From contig LATQ01000127.1 of NCBI GenBank assembly GCA_001017865.1, forward strand, positions 1 through 8,161: DNA of 8,161 nucleotides, in the 5' to 3' direction. This document shows positions 5,752-8,161 of this stretch, in pieces (position 1 is the first letter of the stretch; each line of letters begins with the position of its first letter). The notes under the pieces were generated by a model. The model saw only the letters and a list, made by a program, of their open reading frames with translations. It was not told where the DNA came from and did not search any database. The position numbers were made by a program, and so were the translations under genes. The stretch comes from Rhodococcus sp. IITR03 (GTDB lineage Bacteria; Actinomycetota; Actinomycetes; Mycobacteriales; Mycobacteriaceae).

Positions 5752-6974
5752 ATGCCGCTCTCACCCGAATCCAAGGACGTCATCGCCGCGACCCTCCCGG
5801 CGGTGGGAGCCGCCATCGGCGACATCACCTCGCTGTTCTACAGCAAGATGTTCGCCGCCCACCCCGAGCTCGAACGCGACCTGTTCAATCGCGGCAACCA
5901 GAAGCAGGGTGAGCAGCAGAAGGCACTCGCCGGATCGATCGCGGCCTTCGCGACGCTCCAGCTCGATCCCGACCCCGCCCGTGTCGAGGCGATCCTGTCC
6001 CGCGTCGCCCACAAGCACGCCTCGCTCGGCATCAAGCCCGACGAGTACTGGATCGTCCACAAGCACCTCTTCGAGGCGATCGTCGAAATCCTCGGCGAGG
6101 CAGTGACTCCCGAGGTCGCGAAAGCATGGGACGAACTGTACTGGCTGATGGCCGATACCCTCATCTCGATGGAGGCCGATCTGTACCGGGCCGCGGGTGT
6201 CGAGGCCGGCGACGTCTGGCGCACCGTCCGCGTCGCCGACCGCGTCCATCAGTCCGCCGACACCGTCTCGTTCGTGCTCACCTCGCTCGACGGCTCCCCG
6301 CTGCCCACCTTCCGTCCGGGCCAGTACCTCTCGGTCGGCGTCCACCTCCCCGACGGCGCCCGCCAGATCCGTCAGTACAGCCTGTCGAGCGCACCCGCGA
6401 AGGGCGACTGGCGCATCACCGTCAAGCGGGTCCTCGAGACCACCGCACCCGACGGCACCGTGCTTCCCGCCGGTGAGGTGTCGAACTTCCTGTACAACAA
6501 CCTCTTCGAGGGCGACGAGCTGGAGGTCACCACTCCCTTCGGCGATCTCGTGCTCACCGAGGGCGACACCCCGATCCTGTTGGCGTCCGCCGGCATCGGA
6601 TGCACCCCGATGATCGGCATGCTCGATCACCTCGCCGACGTCGCGACGAGCGTCCCGTCGCGGTCCTGCACGCCGACCGGTCGGTCGCGAGCCACGCCCA
6701 CCGTCGCGAGCTCGAGACCCTCGCCGAGAAGATCCCGTCGGCCCAGCTGTACCGCTGGTACGAGGACCTCGGCAACCGCCGACCGCTCGAGACGGTCCGC
6801 GTCGGACGGGCCGACATCTCGGATCTGCCGCTCGATCCGAAGACCCAGGCCTACCTGTGCGGTCCCCTGCCGTTCATGCTCTCGCTGCGCGAGGCTCTGA
6901 TCGAGCGCAACGTCCCGGCCGAGAACATCCACTACGAGGTGTTCGGACCCGACAGCTGGGCACCTGCCTCCTGA
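5752..6974 (+). CDS. hmp: Flavohemoglobin, nitric oxide dioxygenase (one frameshift)
   Basis: Cytoplasmic enzyme that oxidises NO to nitrate using O2 and NAD(P)H. ATG at 5752 has GAGGAG (5739-5744) seven bases upstream. The globin domain (about 1-145) keeps distal Y30 and Q55, proximal heme ligand H89 in HKHASLGIKPDEYWIVHKHL, and its partners Y99 and E141. The FAD domain has PGQYLSV (189-195) and IRQYSLSS (206-213). The NAD domain has LLASAGIGCTPMIGML (276-291), YLCGPLPFM (368-376) and the closing IHYEVFGP (393-400). The frame breaks near 6651 between DVATS and RPVAVLHADRS; one restored base gives 407 residues. The protein is a little longer than E. coli Hmp because of an extra loop around LETTAPDGTVLPAG (228-241). 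It follows nsrR by 54 bases and is closed by a strong terminator, consistent with an NsrR-controlled two-gene operon. Confidence 0.95.
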
Positions 6975-6991
6975 TCCGACCCGATCCGATC

Positions 6992-7024
6992 GCGGTGCCC
7001 CGGCCGAGTCTGCCGGGGCACCGC
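6992..7024 (+). terminator. Rho-independent type hairpin after hmp
   Basis: GCGGTGCCCCGGC (6992-7004) and GCCGGGGCACCGC (7012-7024) form a perfect 13-bp stem with a seven-base loop (CGAGTCT), 17 bases after the hmp stop. There is no U-tract. It would end the nsrR-hmp transcript and insulate the peptidase promoter. Confidence 0.8.
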
Positions 7025-7036
7025 CGCATTCGCGGC

Positions 7037-7042
7037 TAGGCT
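7037..7042 (+). promoter_or_regulatory. -10 element of a leaderless promoter for the M28 peptidase
   Basis: TAGGCT matches TANNNT and is followed by six bases (GCAACC) and then the ATG at 7049, with no ribosome site. This is the same arrangement as for nsrR. The -35 would fall on the right arm of the hmp terminator and is not recognisable. Confidence 0.5.
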
Positions 7043-7048
7043 GCAACC

Positions 7049-8161
7049 ATGGACTCCGCCGCGGCTGTTCGCGACCCGGCCCCGTCCCCGCGTAGCCGAT
7101 TTCAGGCCCTGGGCAACAGTGTCCTCGCGCTGATCGGAGTCCTTCTCGTGGCGGGCCTCGTCGCCCTGTTCCCCGGGTCCGACGAGCCGCTCGGAACCGA
7201 TGCTCCCGCCGACGTCTTCAGCGCCGCCCGCGCCGGCGAACACATCGACGCGATCGCCACCGGCCCACGACCGCTCGGATCGACCGCCCACGCCGATGCC
7301 CGCGACCATCTCGTCGCAGTCCTCGAGGAACTCGGGTGGTCCACCCGCGTCGACTCGGGCGTCGGATGGATGGCGCGGTCCGGTGAGGCGACCCAGCGCG
7401 GCGCCCGCGTGCAGAACATCGTGGCGACCCGAGCCGGTACCGATCCCACCGGCACCGTCGTGCTCGCCGCGCACTACGACACGGTCCGGGGCTCCCCCGC
7501 GCGGGCGACGACGGGATCGGCGTCGGCACGGTCCTCGAGGTCGCTCGTGCCATCGAGTCCGGTCCTCCCCCGCGGAACGACGTCGTCGTCCTGCTCACCG
7601 ACGGTGAGGAGAACGGTCTGCTCGGCGCCCACCGGTTCGTGGGCACGGAGTCCGTCCGGGCGGGCCCGGTCGTCGTGCTCAACCACGAAGCCCGCGGGAA
7701 CGCCGGTACGCCGACGACCTTCCGGATCACCTCACCGAACGGCGTCCTGATCGACAGCCTCGCGGGGGCACCGGGCGCGAACGCCGACTCCCTCACCGAG
7801 CTGATCTTCGAGCGCTGCCGAACGACACCGATTTCCGCCGCTTCGCCGAGCACGGCCACCACGCCCTCGACACCGCGATCTCCGCGGGATCGGCGTACTA
7901 CCACAGCCCTCTCGACACCCCCGACCGTCTCAGCCGGACGTCGCTGCAGCACATGGGCGACACCTCCCTCGCGACCGCCCGCACGCTCGCCGGATCCGAT
8001 CTCACCACGGTCGACGACGGCGGCGACCAGGTCGTGACGACCGCGCCCTGGGGACTTCTCCACATGCCGAGGTGGGCCGAGGTCGTCGGGGCGATCGTGC
8101 TGGCCGGCATCGCGGGGGCGATCGTCGTGCTGCGGGTGCGCCGTGGCGAGACGTCGGCCTG
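7049..8161 (+). CDS. Membrane-anchored M28-family zinc metallopeptidase (3' partial, two frameshifts)
   Basis: Aminopeptidase-type zinc hydrolase of peptidase family M28. A short basic N-terminus precedes a membrane segment (about 23-42, NSVLALIGVLLVAGLVALFP), so the catalytic domain is expected outside the membrane. With two lost bases restored (near 7499 and 7814) the metal-site motifs line up: HYDTVRGSPGAGDDGIGVG gives H142 and bridging D154, DGEENGLLG gives catalytic E187 and ligand E188, NHEARGNAG gives E214, and YYHSPLDTPDRL gives H286. A second membrane segment (about 346-364, VVGAIVLAGIAGAIVVLRV) lies near the right edge. The frame is still open at 8161 after 371 codons. M28 proteins with several further membrane spans after the catalytic domain are common in actinobacteria, so more is expected beyond the window. 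The terminator and its own promoter set it apart from the NO-related genes. Confidence 0.88.

Noticed and set aside
5761..6630. 289-codon minus-strand frame opposite hmp
   Set aside because: It is a shadow of the strongly conserved flavohemoglobin in GC-rich DNA, with no recognisable domain or ribosome site.
1..8161. CRISPR arrays, tRNA or rRNA genes, insertion sequences
   Set aside because: No regularly spaced repeats, tRNA-like cloverleaf, transposase motif or terminal inverted repeats were seen.

Overview
The window is very GC-rich actinobacterial DNA, most likely from Rhodococcus or a close relative in the Mycobacteriales. The evidence is a DevR/DosR-type regulator, an Acg-type nitroreductase, tandem-domain universal stress proteins, an F420-dependent luciferase-like enzyme and a Streptomyces/Rhodococcus-type NsrR next to a flavohemoglobin. 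The genus is an inference, because there is no rRNA or other marker gene here.

Layout. 1-80 (+) is the tail of a probable sensor histidine kinase. It converges on devR (106-748, -). A 184-base divergent region (749-932) with two candidate DosR boxes separates devR from an Acg-like nitroreductase (933-1844, +) and a small unrecognised gene (1868-2130, +). A strong hairpin (2102-2142) ends that operon. On the minus strand, three genes run leftward from a promoter near 5109: a universal stress protein (4201-5109), an F420-dependent LLM oxidoreductase (3090-4129) and a second universal stress protein (2157-3064). A 146-base divergent region (5110-5255) lies between the first of these and nsrR (5256-5697, +), which is followed by the flavohemoglobin gene hmp (5752-6974, +). 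A 13-bp terminator (6992-7024) follows hmp. A membrane-anchored M28 metallopeptidase (7049 to the window end, +) is cut by the right edge.

How the genes fit together. The contents read as a nitric oxide, hypoxia and dormancy stress cluster. DevR would be switched on by a kinase that responds to NO or low oxygen, and would drive the nitroreductase and the stress proteins. NsrR would sense NO through a 4Fe-4S cluster and release hmp, whose product converts NO to nitrate. The functional link between the two circuits is inferred from gene neighbourhood and candidate operators.

Sequence quality. Eight of the nine protein genes that can be followed across the window (all except the stress protein at 4201-5109 and the short kinase tail, with the nitroreductase worst) or, counted strictly, every full gene but one, have reading-frame breaks that single- or double-base losses explain. 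Restoring the lost bases gives full-length proteins with all key residues in place. I read this as sequencing or assembly error, densest in the first 2.5 kb, and not as gene decay. Lengths given below for these genes are after that restoration.
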